Assembly (NCBI GenBank): GCA_035236585.1 | Contig: CP141127.1 | Coordinates: forward strand, 73,017,495-73,081,494 | Direction of reading: 5' to 3' | Origin: Warburgia ugandensis | Taxonomy: Eukaryota > Streptophyta > Magnoliopsida > Canellales > Canellaceae | DNA length: 64,000 nucleotides | In this document: positions 25,838-39,600 of the stretch, piece by piece | Layout: each line of letters starts with the position of its first letter | How positions within the stretch are numbered: position 1 is the first letter of the stretch | Position numbers and translations under genes: made by a program | The notes under the pieces: model-generated | Told to the model about the DNA's origin: nothing | What the model saw: the letters and a program-made list of their open reading frames with translations, nothing else | Database searches by the model: none

Positions 25838-27690
25838 TGTGACACCCCGGGTTTTATCAATCTGTTTCCCATATTTATACTAAAATAATAATAATTTATT
25901 TATAGAAAATAGATGGGATTCCAAAACTAAAATTTGTCGCAGCGTCAAGCAAATACCATTTAAGAAAACCCCGAGGGTCACTTCTCCTCAAAAACCATAC
26001 TGAAAAACAGAACGAAAAGTAACCATTTTGAGCATGCTCACAAATTAAAACCACGATGAAATTTTGTAACTGTAACTGCAAAGACACGTAATAGTAAAGT
26101 TCCAAAGCTCCAGGGTCTGTCTAAGATCACCACATCATCCATGAATAAACATATAACCACTATACAGTGATATGGGTCTAATCTATCCATATATACACTG
26201 ACTAAGGAGAATGCCAAAAAGCCAATACCAGTCCAACCAAAAGTACACCACTCTGTCAATATCTGACAGTCTCTGTCCTCAAGCCCCCGTCCAACTCCAC
26301 GCTAGTCCACCTTCTTTCCTTTTTGACTGTCGCGCTCTGATTCTGAGGCATTGCAAAACAAAGTAATGCCTCAGCAAGCTATGCTTGTGCAGGTGATATA
26401 CATTCAAAATAACTCAAGAAAACAAAGCATATGACGCAAGGCATAAAGATCAAAAGATGATCAATAATATATAAAGTCTTAACTCACACGATGAAGGACA
26501 TACCATGTCCATGCAATAAATAAGATATCATCAACTATGATATCATGATATGCACAATTCGAGAAAATCTAGAAACATATGAATGCATGTCAAAAGAATC
26601 AAACCTCATACACAATCAAGCCCTATGAGTGTCTCACATACACTCACGGCAATGTGGGGTCAGCTCTCTGTACCATCCGCTTTCACCCTTTCACCCTTGC
26701 ACCCTCACGGGTACTCAGGCACTCACGAAAAGTCGCGTTGTACACCCGCTTTCACGATTTTACCCTTTCACCCTCATGGGCACTCAAGCACTCAGGCACT
26801 CACGGGGTGAAAATCGTATCCTACCACAGGATCAATAGTCTCAAATATCAAGCTAGAGCGACTCCCACATGTCAAGAAGACCAACAATCCAAGTGGATAT
26901 CACGAAAGATATCAAAAACAGTGCATGCAATAACCACCATAAAGATAGCAAGCACATGCGAAGCTACATGCTGAAGTCAATCTCACACATATGGTAAAGC
27001 ATAAATCATATGCCTCAAAGACTCAAATAATCAAATCACTATTTGAGAATCATAGAAAAAGTATGAATGAAATCACCTACCTCAGTATCGCAATATCGCT
27101 AAAAATCACGTATCCAATATCAAGGTGTATACCCTGATGTACCTGTCAGGACATAAATCATGTCATGGTTAACAAATATAACTAAAATCTAAAGCCTGAT
27201 CATCTATTGATCAGCTCGATCTAAATCATCTAATAACATTTCGTAGTTTTGCTATTAAAAAGTTACTCCAAATTAGATTTTTATCCTAAATCTAGGTCCG
27301 CCTTGGCAAGACGATCACAACGCCTCTTTCGGATCGTGATTTGGACCTCTGTAGTTCCTAAAATCAAGGTTTAAAGGCAAAAAGGGTAAAAAAAGACCAA
27401 AATCCCGCAAATGGGGCCTGCCGCACGCGCAGCAAGTGCCGGGCGCTTTTGTGGAAGCGCCTCGCATCAGAACCCACCCCAGGGAAGCGGGCGCTTCTGT
27501 GGACGCAACAGGCACTTCTGTGGAAGCGCTCTGCATCAGAACCTGATCTGGGCAGCAGGTGCTTCTGTGGAAGCGCTCTGCGTGTGGGGGACGGAACAGC
27601 GCGCGTGGCGCATTCTAGTCCCTCCACGTGGCGTGCACGAGTCATCCAATTTTTTTAGGAAAATCAGTACGCACATGAATTGTGAGATTG
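25838..27690 (-). mobile_element. Ty3/gypsy-type LTR, minus strand, 5' boundary not found
   Basis: On the plus strand it opens TGTGACACCCCGGGTTTT, the reverse complement of an LTR end like that of the two large solo LTRs (...AACCCGGGTCATCACA). Orientation is confirmed by the minus-strand phrase CAAGCATAGCTTGCTGAG (ending near 26364), also present in the 36673-41473 LTR. It is followed by a stem-loop (26343-26374 on the plus strand). A tandem duplication of about 75 bp (26675 and 26748, CACCCTCA(C/T)GGG) lies mid-way. A GC-rich segment (27290-27640) holds three copies of a (A/G)CTTCTGTGGAAGCGC motif. The upstream boundary near 27.7-28.1 kb is unresolved. Confidence 0.7.
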
Positions 27691-27739
27691 TTTTTACATG
27701 CATGATTTTATTGGAGATTTGGTTTTTGGTATGGATTTT

Positions 27740-27880
27740 CTAATAGTGAGCTGATAAGCTTAGATGTATATTTGGCATGGGTTTGCCTGTGGTGAGTTGA
27801 TATGCTCTGATATGGATTTGGCATAGATTTTCTTATGGTGAGATGATATGCTCTGATTTGATATGGCATGGATTTGTCTA
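27740..27880 (+). repeat. 46 bp tandem repeat, three units
   Basis: Units start at about 27748, 27794 and 27840 with GTGAG(C/T/A)TGATA(A/T)GCT and contain TTGGCAT(G/A)G(G/A)TTT. A weaker half unit (TTGGCATAGATTTTGCCTA) recurs at about 28063. The same family occurs at 7140-7480. Here it directly precedes the gypsy protease remnant. Confidence 0.75.
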
Positions 27881-28095
27881 GTATTGAATCAAAAAGCGAT
27901 TCAATTGTTTTATCATTATATCACTAATTTATGCATATTGAAAGCATGGATTATCCTTATATGGATACCTTATGATTTTATATGTATTGATGTTGTACAT
28001 GGGAGAGATTTTGTTATGCTAATTGTGATAACGTGATGATGATTTTTTTTTAAAATTTAACTTGGCATAGATTTTGCCTACTTAGTAATTTGATA

Positions 28096-30606
28096 TATTA
28101 CTAGATGGATATTATTCCTTATGATGTAATCTTGGGGATGGATGTCTTATTTGAATATCGCGCTATTATTGATTGAAATAGAAAGAGGGTTAATTTTGTC
28201 TTGTTTAGTGGAGTTCATTTTTATTTCTCTGCCACAGAGGATTATGGTTGCCCACAAGTCCATGTTGGTTATAAACTCTAGAAAGACTATAGTAGGTGGA
28301 TGGAGACCATGGTGGGTCGTGATGATGCTGATGTCAGTATTAAATCCATTCTAGTAGTAAGGGAATTTGCAAATGTTTTTCATGATGAATTACCGAGCTT
28401 ACCTCCAAGGAGGGAAGTCAACTTTGCTATTGAGCTTTATCAGGGTGTTTCTCCTATTTTAGTTGCTTCACATCCAATGGCATACTGAGGTTAAGTATTG
28501 ATTACTGACAATTGAATAGGGTGACGATCAAGGGAAAACACCCATTGCTGAGGATTAATGATGTATTTGATTAGATGAGGAGATCTAAGTATTTTTTCCA
28601 GGATTGACTTACGATCTGGATGCCATCAACTATAAGTAAGAGACGAAGATATCCCTAAGATGACATTTAGGACTCAATGTGGTCACTTTGAGTTTGTAGT
28701 GATACCTTTGGGTTGATAAATGCTCCAACAACATTTATGAGTCTAATGAATCGAATCTCACCCCCTTATTTGGATCAAGTCATTGTTGTGTTTGTGAGCT
28801 ACGTGTTAATATACTCGAGGTTTAAGGCAAAACTAGAAAATGTGAGTTTTGGGCAATAAAGGTAAATTTCCTTGGTCATATAGTTTTTGGTGAAGGGATT
28901 TCAGCCTACCTGTCAAAGATTGAAGCAGTGCTGAGCTGAGAAAGACCGAGAAGTATAACCGAGATCAAGTATTTCCTTGGGTTGTCATGTTATTATAAAA
29001 GGTTTATGAAGGACTTATCCTACATTACAACATCCATGACAAGGCATATGAAAAAATGGTCTGGTATTTGAATGGGACAATTCATGTGAGCAGTCATTTC
29101 AGGAGCTAAAGAGATGATTGACTTTAGCACCTATGTTTATCATTCCTGAGTGACACGTGGGTCATGTTATGTATTGTGATGCCTCACACTTAAGATTGGG
29201 ATGTGTCGTGATGCAAGAAGGAAGAGTAGTGGCATATGGTTCTCATCAGTTGGAGCCAAATGAGAAGAAATACCCCACTAATGACTTAGAGCTAGCAGCA
29301 ATGGTGTTTGCATTGAAACTCTGGAAGCATTATTTGTATGGTGAAAGGTTTGATGTCTTTATGACCACAAAATTTTGAAGTACATCTTTACTCAGAAAGA
29401 TTTAAATATGAGGCAGATTAGATTGGTTGAATATTTAGAGAACTTTGATTTCACACTTTAGTATCACCCAAGAAAGGCAAACGTTGTTGCAGATGCACTA
29501 AGTAGAAAGTTTAGAGGTTTGATGGCAGGACTTTGAAGTTTCAAATGGAAGGCATGTGAATCATTGACTGAGTATGACATGCACATTGGTTCATGTAAAA
29601 GTTGTGCATTTTTGTGTCAAATGATTGCTCAATAATCTATACTATAAGAAGTCTTGTACGCTTAGAAAGATGATGATGAGGCTACGAGTATCAAAGCCTG
29701 ACTAGAAGAGGATGAGAGTATTGAGCATTGGACCATGGATTCTTCTGGTGGGTTACAATATTTGAGTATAATTTTGGTACCACTAGTTGATGAGGTTAGG
29801 AGATGATTGCTGAATGAGGCGCACCGGTCTAAATTCTTTATACATCCTAGTAGCACAAAGATGTATCATGACCTCAGGAGACACTTTTGGTGGAAAGGCA
29901 TGAAGAAGGACATTGTTGAGTTTGTTGCTCGAGGTTTTAAATGTCAGTAGGTTAAAGCAGAACATTAGAAACCAGTGGGACTCCTAAGTCCTTTACTAAT
30001 GTCAGAATGGAAGAGGAGCACATTACCATGGATTTTGTGGTATGTCTTTTGCATAGTAGGCAAGGTTGGAACAACATATGAATGATTGTTAATAGATTGA
30101 CCAAGTCAGCGTACTTCCTACCAGTGAAGGTTATTGATTCACTGGAGACATAGAGTCGATTATACATACGTGAGATTGAAAGATTACATGGGGTACTTGC
30201 ATCCATGGTGTCAAATAAAGATTTAAGATTTACTTCCCAATTCTAAAATGGGTTGGAGAAGTTGCTTATCATTTGGCCTTGCCTCCACAGTTATCGCATA
30301 TTCACAATGTTTTTCACATGTCAATGTTGAGGAAGTATGAGTCAGACCCTTCTCATGCTCCTCACTAGGAAGATCTTGTCATTCAAGAGGATGTTTCATA
30401 TGAGGAGAAACCCATATAGGTAGTTGATAAAAGGGAACAAATTTTGAACTAAAAAGTGATTCCACTTGTAAAAGTGGTGTGGGAACATCGTGGAGTAGAA
30501 GAAGCCACATGGAAGCTTGAGTCAAAGATCCAGCATAGGTACACAAAACTATTTAGCTCAGGTATTTCCTTAAATTTAGAGCACGAATTTTTTTTTTTGA
30601 GGGAAG
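28096..30606 (+). pseudogene. Decayed Ty3/gypsy chromovirus polyprotein (PR-RT-RH-IN-chromodomain)
   Basis: Domains appear in pol order across shifting frames. Protease end: PYDVILGMDVLFEYRAIID (about 28111). Reverse transcriptase pieces: FANVFHDELPSLPPRREVNF (about 28365) and VNFLGHIVFGEGISA (about 28865). An open RNase H stretch (29157-29378: YCDASHLRLGCVVMQ, YPTNDLELAAMVFALKLWKH) is followed by YHPRKANVVADALSRK (about 29462). Integrase zinc region: HPSSTKMYHDLRRHFWWKGM (about 29845). The integrase core is largely deleted near 30240. Then LALPPQLSHIHNVFHMSMLRKY (in part) and a chromodomain-like tail (30456-30560: PLVKVVWEHRGVEEATWKLE). Gag and the front of protease are absent. Tail and order suggest the Tekay/Del group. 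Many stops; inactive. Confidence 0.9.
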
Positions 30607-33350
30607 TGTTGTCACACCAATATCTTGAGATTAGGGTAAAAAGGTAATTGAGTCATTGATTCTCTAATCCTTGTTGAATTATGTATCCTACTAGGAATTT
30701 AATGATTTAAAACTCCACTTTAGATTCATGTTAAATTTTGAGAAATTTTTCTTTGAAATGAATTTTTATTATTATCATAAATCAAGTGATTATAAAATAA
30801 ATTCAAAAATAAATTAAAAACATTAAAATTTAATGATGAAATGTCAATTATTGGATTATGCTTGATGAGAAATTTTCAACGACACTAAGAACGCATGAAA
30901 CAGAGATCAAGACCCTCAAATTCAAAAGTTTTACAAATGAAAAGCGGGGTACAAATTGATAATGCACCCCCTATCTTTATTATTTTGAGATGGCGAGTTG
31001 AGAAGTGAGTTGACATGTGGGAGTTAGACTCACCACGTAGACTTAGCTGCCCCTTCCTCCACGCATCTGTAATGTGAAGAAAGAGGGAAAAAGCCATCAC
31101 TGACAGCTTTCCATTGCTATTTTCCTTCTCCCCATTCTATGACCATGACCTTCGATTTCTCCTCCTCCAGTGAAAGGAATTCGACAGCGATGACTCTGCC
31201 CTCTCACCCCATCGCTGTTCTCCCATACTCCTTTCTGGTTCTCCTCCCATGAGATTTGTCGATGATGACGAAGGGTGAATGACCACCTAAAACCAACCAA
31301 AAAGTGGTTGATCAAGTAAGTCCCCTTACTATTTTCTTCTTTTCCTTTTTCCCTTCCAACCATTCCCAACCACCATTCATTGTTACTATCACCATTTTTC
31401 GGTGACAGGAGTGGCAAAACCTACTATTGAAAAACACAATCAGTAGAATGAAATTTGATCAATGATTGGCACAATTCATTTTGTTCTTTAGATGATTACA
31501 AGTAAAACACCTTTGGTTTGATGAAAATCCGTTAAGTAAAGACGTCGAAAATTGAGAAAAATAGTAAAAACGATGACTTTAAAAGGTTGAATAACCTCTG
31601 GCCAAAAACTTAGGAATTTGATAGAATTTGTAGAGAAAAATAAACAGGACTTAAATTCATGAAATTCTAACCAAATCGGTACAATTTGGTGTAGTTTACA
31701 TGCTATGTACGTCGCCGGCGATGATGAAAATCCAGTCACCATCTTCGGCGACGAAGACATTTTTCGACCAACTCTTAAAAATGTGAAAAATTGAAAATTT
31801 TATGATTTGGATAAATCACGCTTGATCTTTTCAACTGTGAAGATGAATCATCTATCAGGAATCAATTAATCCTTGAACTTTTTATTGAAAACTTGACAGT
31901 GTGTAGGAAAAAACTAAGATCTTAGCATCCAACCATTAAGAATATGATCAAAAAGTAAATCTGTGAAATATGTGACTTCAATTACCCATCAGTAATGAAT
32001 TGTGACATAAATGATAGACCAATTATGGATTCGTTGATTAAAGATCCGATATGACTATCCAAAACTCGATCGGTTATAATCTAAGTTAGGAAAGGCGATC
32101 AGACCATAGACTATAGTTAAAATCATTGATTTTCTTAATAACTTATCTTTAATTATAGGAATTGAAAACTCTAGAGTTACACACTCAATCTGGACTATCG
32201 ATTAGAGACCAATGTTACTAATCTTAGTACATAGAAACCCATTGGTGTCTTGATCGTCAATCTAGATGTCAGAGGTTAGATCAATGAAATTATGAATAGA
32301 GATCTTGAAGCAATTATAGTAAATTTCATTGGATTCCAAAATTTACTTAAAACTTGTATTCTTAATGCATGTTTTGAATGTAGTTTGAGTGGAAATGGTA
32401 ATTCAATTGTGAATTGTACTACAAACATAGGTAAGGACTCTATACCTTTCTTTATCCTTAAATTCTTATTAATCTATTCACTTGAAATTAACAGCATGAA
32501 TGTGTAGAACAAATAGATTATCATATTGGTTAAATGGATGATATGAATTGCAATTACATATTGAAATTGTCATATGATATTCTGATTAACTATGCTTAAC
32601 TGTTATGATGATGCAAATTGTGATAACATGGTCAATCCTAAGATAGTAAGCGCTGAGGGCCGCACAGTAAACTATGATGACGCCTTCCAAGATGGTAAAC
32701 CCTGAGGGAAAGGGCTACTTGGTTGATTGCAACTAAGTCAAAGCCGCCCAAGATGGTAAACCCTGAGGAACATATTATTAATTATTGAGCCTCCTAAGAT
32801 GGTAAACCCTAAGGAAAAGGCTACCTGGTTCTTTGGAATCATAGTGGAGCCCTACAAGATGGTAAACCCTAAGGGATGACCTACAGGTATTGAGCCTCTT
32901 AAGATAGTAAACCTTAAGGGAAAGGGCTGCTTGGTCTTTTGGGATCATGGTGGAGCTGCCCAAGATGGTAAACCTTGAGGATGAGATGGCATACTTGAGT
33001 CTCCTAAGATGGAAAACCCTGAGGGAAAGGGCTGCCTGGTTCATTATGACTATGGTGGAGCTACCCAAGATGGTTAATCCTAAGGGAACCTGACATTGGA
33101 GCTGCCCAAGATAGTAAATCTTGATAGAACCTAACATTAGAGCCACCTAAGATGGTAAATCCTGATAGAACCTAACATTAGAGCCCCCTAAGATGGTAAA
33201 TCCTAAGGGAGCCTGACATTGGAGCCACGCAAGATGGTAAACTTTAAGGGAAAGGGCTACCTAGTTCTTTGGAATCATGGTAGAGTCTCCCAAAATGGTA
33301 AATCTTGAGTGTCTGGTTGCCTTATTTATGATACTCATCGTGAGATGCCC
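30588..33350 (+). mobile_element. Gypsy 3' LTR, first part (interrupted by nested insertions)
   Basis: After the chromodomain remnant comes a polypurine tract (GAGGGAAG) and then TGT(TGT)CACACC at 30607/30610, the expected start of a 3' LTR. The LTR runs AT-rich to a tandem array at 32640-33330. It is then interrupted by a LINE and a solo LTR and resumes at about 41488. A second solo LTR splits it again at 42073-47084, and it probably ends somewhere in 47085-47400. Total own length would be near 3.9 kb. Its end was not located. Confidence 0.7.
32640..33330 (+). repeat. Diverged tandem array inside the gypsy LTR, 14 units
   Basis: The core (C/T)CCAAGATGGTAAACCCTGAGG recurs 14 times at irregular spacing of about 40-65 bp, often followed by GAAAGGGCTACCTGGTT. 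A fifteenth unit at about 41487-41530 (GCCCAAGACGGTAAACC) lies beyond the nested LINE and solo LTR. That shows the array was split by them. Confidence 0.9.
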
Positions 33351-36300
33351 AACTCCGCAGATGTTAGTCCCAAGCCCAGATGAAAAAGGAGGAGGGTCTT
33401 ACATCAAGTGCCAGTTGGCAAGGAAGAAGTTGAAGATGATTTTGTTATTTCTTTCCAACTTGCAAATGAATATACATATTTATATTAGTTTGTAAGTAAG
33501 AAATGAAAATTAGCTCCAGCTTCTTAAAAGTATGGCAACCCTAACATGATATGAATAAAAAACTGACATTCCCCGTAAGTGACATGCCGCATCGATCTTG
33601 GGTGCAGTGAAAAATGGGCAAGGGATGCTAGAGCATTCCCCCAGAATCAATGCGCTACATCAGATCCCGAAATGGTCGAAAACGGGCAAGGGCTACTAAA
33701 GCATCCCCTCAGGAGCGATGTGCTACATTAGAATCAAGGTGCAGTGAAAAGTGGGCATGGGTTCATCCCATGGAGGTCAAGAAGTGTACGGGTAAATAGG
33801 ATAGCTCAAGAGCGTAAGATTCATATCGCCACATGGAATATAGGAAAATTGATAGGTAAGAGTTTGGAGTTTGTAGATACGATGAAACGTAGGAGAGTCA
33901 ACATCGCTTTTATCTAAGAAACCAAGTGGAAAGGGGCTAAAACAAGAGAAATCAATGAGTATAAACTTTGGTACGTAGGAAAGAAAAATAACAGAAATGG
34001 CGTAGGAATAATAATGGATAAAGAACTAGAGGATCAATTTATGGACATTAAAAGAATCAATGATAGAATTATAATAATTAAACTTGTTCTAAGAGAGTAG
34101 ATCATAAATGTTATAAGTTCATATGCACTACAAGTAGGGTTAGAAGATATAATTAAGAGACATTTTTTTAAAGATATGGAGGGAGTCATGCAAGAAATTC
34201 CCAATACTTAGGGGATATTTATAAGAGGAGACTTAAGTGGCCATGTAGGAAAAGAAAAGGAAGGATATGATAGGATCCATTGGGGGTATGGTATAGGAGA
34301 ACGAAATGAGATGAGGGAAACTATCCTGGATTTTGCTTTGTCATATAACTAGGCTATTGCAAATACATTCTTTAAGAAGAGGGATGAACACTTAATAACC
34401 TTTAAAAGTGGACTTCATAAAATCCAAATAGACTTTTTTCTACGTAGGAATACTAAAAGATCAATGTGTAAGGATTGCAAGGTAATACCCAGTGAGAGTT
34501 TAACCTCACAACATAGGTTAATGGTTATGGATTTCTATATTAAAAGATGGAAGAAAGGAAATGAACTTAATAGGTATCTAAAAACTAAGTGGTGGAACTT
34601 AAAAGCAGAGAAAATAACCTCATCCACAAATAAGTTAATGGTAGAAGGAAACTGGAACTGTGAAATAGAAGTAAACACCATGCAGACTAATATGGCTGAG
34701 TCCATTAACAAAGTGGGAAAAGATGTCCTAGGATTATCTAAAGGTAAAAGGCAATTAGGAAACGAAACATGGTGGTTGAGTGAAATAGTGCAAAAAGTTA
34801 TTAAAGACAAATGAATGTACTTTAAAGCATGGTAGAAGATTAGAAATAATGAAAACTATGAACAATATAAGAATGCTAAAAAGGTTGCTGAGAGAATAGT
34901 AAGGCCAAACTTAAGGCATATGGTGACCTTTATAATAGACTAGGAATAAGAGAAGGCGAGAAAGATGTATTTAAACTTGCAAAAATAAGAAAACAGAAAG
35001 GTAAGGACCAAGATCATGTTAGGTGCATTAGAAGTGAGGATCAAAGGGTACTAGTCAAGGATGACGAGATCAAACAAAGGTGGGAAATTTGCTTTCAAAA
35101 ATTGTTAAATGACAATGGCTCTAAGAATATAGGGATTGAAAATACTGAAAACTTAAATAACATTGGACATTATAGATATGAACGTAGGATTAAAATACTA
35201 GAAGTGAAAGAGGTCTTGAAAAAGATGAAATTAGTAAAGGCCATGGGGCCCGATGGTGTACCAATAGAGGTTTAGAAGCATATGGGAGATACTAGAGTAG
35301 TTTAGTTGACCAAGTTGTTTAACAAGATAATAATATCAAAGAAAATGTCAAATGAATGGAGGAAAAGTTCTATTTTACCCATTTATAAGAATAAAGGAGA
35401 TGTACAGAGTGCACTAATTATTGAGGGATCAAACTTATGAGCCACACTATGAAACTTTTTAAAAGAGTGATTGAGAAGAGGCTACAACATGAGATATGTA
35501 TATATGAGAACCAATTTGGTTTCATGCCTGGGAGGTCTACCATAGAAGCTATTTTCTTACTAATACAATTAGTAGAGAAATATAGAGAGAGGAGGAAAGT
35601 CCTCCACATGGTCTTTATCAACATAGAGAAAGCTTATGATAGAATCCCCAGAGAGTTAATATGAAGGGTGTTGGGCAAGAAAGGGGTTTCATAGGGGTAT
35701 ATAGACATAATTAAAGATATGTATGAGGAAGTGGTAACAAATGTTAAGACCACTAGTGGCGAGACTAGTGATTTTCCTATTACTATAGGATTGCATCAAG
35801 GATTGGCATTGAGCTCATACCTTTTCACATTGGTTATGGATGAGTTAACAAAACATCCGCATGAGGAGATTCCATGGTGCATGCTATTTGCAGATGATAT
35901 AGTCTTACTTGATGAGACTATATGGGCGTAAACATAAAGCAAGAGTTATGGAGAGGAGCATTAGAATATAAAGGATTTAAAATTAGTCGAACTAAGACAG
36001 AATATATGGATTGCAATTTTAACAAGGAGAGAAGTAAGAGTGGAACACCACTTAGGATTAATAACCAAAAAGTCCCTATAAAAGACCACTTTTAGTACTT
36101 AGTATCAATGATTCATGAGAGTGGAGAAATTGAGAGAGGTTACCCAGAGAATCCAAGCAGGTTGGAACAAATGGAGATGTGCATCTGGAGTTTTGTGTGA
36201 TCTATGGGTGCCACTCAAACCAAAAGAAAAATTCTATAGGATGGCTATAAGGCCTGTCATGCTTTATGGATCAGAGTGTTGGGCAGTTAAGGAGCATCAT

Positions 36301-36672
36301 GTTCATAGGACGAGTGTTGCAGAGATGAGAATGTTGAGATGGATGAGTGGCAAGACAAGAAAGGATAGAATTAGGAATGAAAACATTAGAGGAAACTTAG
36401 GGGTGACACCAATAGGCAATAATATGAGAGAGATTATACTTAGATGGTTTGGGCAAGTCCAAACGAGACTAAAAACGACATCGGTTAGAAGTGAGACAAT
36501 GCAAGTAGAAGGTTTTAAAAGGATAAAGGGAAGGCCCAAAAGAATGTGGATAGAAGTGGTGAGAAAAGATTTTAAAACTTTGAGACTAAATGAAGCTATG
36601 GTACTTAATGGAGAGGAATGGAGGAATAAGATTCATATGGTTGAACCTTAATTGGGATAAGGTCTTGATGAT
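33350..36672 (+). mobile_element. RTE-clade LINE, longer but frameshifted copy
   Basis: Second RTE copy, plus strand, homologous to the one at 19.3-22.2 kb. The 5' UTR (from about 33355) contains two diverged copies of a segment with GGGCAAGGG...AGCATCCCC (about 33618 and 33690). Endonuclease pieces follow from 33810 (CGCCACATGGAATATAGG encodes ATWNIG). The reverse transcriptase is broken by stops: GPDGVP (about 35250), FGFMPGRSTIEAIFLL (about 35515), and an intact FADDIVLLDE (about 35886). The C-terminal frame 36115-36651 is open. The 3' tail is interrupted at 36672 by a solo LTR and resumes at 41474 as ATGATGATGAT. Confidence 0.9.
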
Positions 36673-39600
36673 TGTAACAACCCCAATTTTTGTAAATTGA
36701 ATGAGAAAATCAATTTTGTTTGAATTTTCAAAAATTCGGGTTGGAATATTAGGCTTATTAAAAATTCACTTCTCATAGAAGTACAATCAAAGTATAATAC
36801 ATGTATAATTGAAAACATACTCAATGAATTCTTCAGAATGACTGTAAGCATGACAAATTCTGAATTTAGATGAAAAATCCTTATTTTTCTACATTTTATG
36901 AATAAAAGGGTAAAAAGATAATTTTACCCATAGCAAAAAACTAAGACCTAGATAATCATGATGTACTCAGAAATGTGAATCCAACACCACTAAGTACACT
37001 CAATTCCGAGTTCAGGAGAATAAAGTAAATTTTTCTCTATAAAAGGGCAAAATGGTCCTTTCACACCCCCATGGGGCTCACAAGGGGCCCACAAGTGAAT
37101 CCAAGAGCCAGAAAACATGTAATGAGTGGTTAAACCACTACCAACTACTAGTGGAGAAGGAGGTGGTAGTGGAGGATCCAATGCAAATTAAATAATAAAA
37201 AGAATAAAACATAATAATTACACATAATCATGAAAAACACTCAAAATGCCTATAAATACACCCCAAAAAATCCTCCAAAAATGTTCATAAATTCTTTCAT
37301 GAAACTCATGAAAATATCTTGCTTCCCATGCAAAAACATACATAGATCCCTTTCCAAAATTCCAAAACTCCCTTTTCTTTCACTTTCTCTCTCCTCTCTC
37401 TAAATTGGAACAAGAGACCCAAATTCAATTAGGAACTTTGTTTCAGATCAAATTTCATAAATCTCATGGTCCAAATTTTCCTATACTACCTTATCTACAA
37501 AACCCCCAAATCAATTTCAAGATCCAACGGTGAAATCAACAGAAATTCATAAAACAAGGAATTATTGGGCTATATTGTCATCAACGGGTATTTTTCTCAA
37601 ATTGGGCATCAAATCTAAGTTGTTTCTCCAATCAGGTAGATGAAACTACTTACTAAACTTATTTATCATTGTTTTATAATTTTTTTTTTATTTTTCTATA
37701 ATTAGGTTAGGGTTAAAAATTGTAAAAATAAAGTAAGGATCATATCCTTCAATTCTGGATGATGGAGGACTCATTGGATTTCTTGGATGGTCCAAACGGA
37801 CCGTTTGATCTCCTGATCGGATTGGATTCTCGAAATGCAGTGTGAAACACGGCGTGGAAATGTGCCATTCGATGGCATTTTCGTGAGTGTAGCGCACATG
37901 GGACGTCGTCTCGGTGGGACGACTACATGAAAGCGCTTGTCCTGGGCGCAGAGCGTCACGCAGATGTCTTGATGACAAGCGTACGACCGACCAGTCCGCC
38001 CGACTTTGTCCGCCTGACTAAATTGTTCTGCACTGCCCAATCTGCCCGAACGAATCTGGGCCGTCTGTTTCGATGGGCCCAGATCAAATTGGACCCTAGA
38101 ACGACTGTGAGCTTCAAATCTCAATTAAGGAGTCATATGAACTCCAAATTGAGATAGGGAAGAAGCTATGGAAATATTATTTCATCTATTTTCTCTGAAA
38201 TCATAAAAGTTAGAAAATTTCTTATGAAACTTTCTGTATTTATGAAATAAATTTCCAACTTTCAAGATCTTTGAGATCTGAGATGATCAGATCTTGGGGA
38301 TATGTTTTAATGATGATATATTTTAATGATGATATAATATTGAAATTAAGTAATATCCACTATTTATTTTTATAGATCTAGCATAAAATGAGGGATCTAC
38401 CCTTTATGGTAGAAAAACCCTAAAAATGCAAAGGGACCCACTTGATCAATAAGATCAAGTGTGATCAAACCTTTGGGATGGATTAAATGAGGGATAATAT
38501 GATGTAATCCATAGATATCATGGATTGATTGTGACAAAAACAAAGGAATATGATCTTTGGTCTTTAATGAAGTAAAAACCCTAAATGTAATTAAAACCCT
38601 TGATTAAAAGGAAAAATTCTAAGATCTAATGGTTGGATCATAAGTAAAGGTTTCTAATAATTTTAATCTAATTAGTTTCATGTCTTTTATTTGATAATAG
38701 TATTGTAAATTTTATTCATATTATAAAGCATGATAGTTCTTAGATTGCTATATTAGGTGGATAGATTTAATTGTATTAGGGCCATGTTAATTTACATTTG
38801 AAGTTTAAGCATGATTCCATTAGATTAGTAGCAAAATTTAATGTAATTTATAACTTAGGGGCATGCTAGTTTAAGTATAGTTTCATTTCATTAAGCTAAG
38901 TTACATAGGAAGCATGTTAGTGTAAAATGCTATGTAGTTTTATGCTTTAAAGTTCATTTATGGTTAAATTTTATTAGTAGATTTAATTGTTAAAGTAGTT
39001 ATGAGATAAAGAGCATAAAACACCAAAAATGGAATCTAATGAGAAAGTAGAGTTTCTTGGACAATTGAGATGAATTATTTGATTTGGACTTAATTAGTAA
39101 GGGCTATAGTTAGTAGGATAATATGAGGATTATCAAATCCTTGGCCAAAACTAGGAGAATAATAAACCCCATGAATGACATTGTAAATGTTTATGGACTT
39201 TTTTAAAATTAATTAGAAAGAGTACTTAGGGTTAACATGCTCATAAGAACCTTATGAAAGGTTGAGCTAAGGTCACTCTAGTGAATGTTGAACATAGTGG
39301 TTAAAGGCGTTGTCTAATAGAGCATCACTCTTCCTCTACCTTTCGTTGATGTTTGTGAGGTCTAAACGCCTCCTTACATGAGGATTGAAGTAACCACTTT
39401 GTGTTCACCCATTTAGCTAGTAAGCCTTAGCCAATTGGAAGCAAGAGGAGCAGTCTAGACTTAGGCTGAAATAAGTTATCTTCAACCAATAAAACATTAA
39501 CTGGTTGAATAATGATAATAAGAGCATAAAAGGTTAACAAATTATCTAACCCTAATAAAAACTATTAGTAAGATAAGAATTATCAAACAAGATCCATTGG

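Noticed and set aside
27364..27743. Open frames on both strands in GC-rich DNA
   Set aside because: They follow three copies of a short GC-rich repeat in the minus-strand LTR; no conserved protein.
32778..33146. 122-codon minus-strand frame with repeated LGSSTM phrases
   Set aside because: It reads the antisense of the tandem array in the gypsy LTR.
32640..33330. CRISPR-like array of repeats with spacers
   Set aside because: Irregular spacing, diverged repeats, plant retrotransposon context and no cas genes. It is an LTR tandem array.
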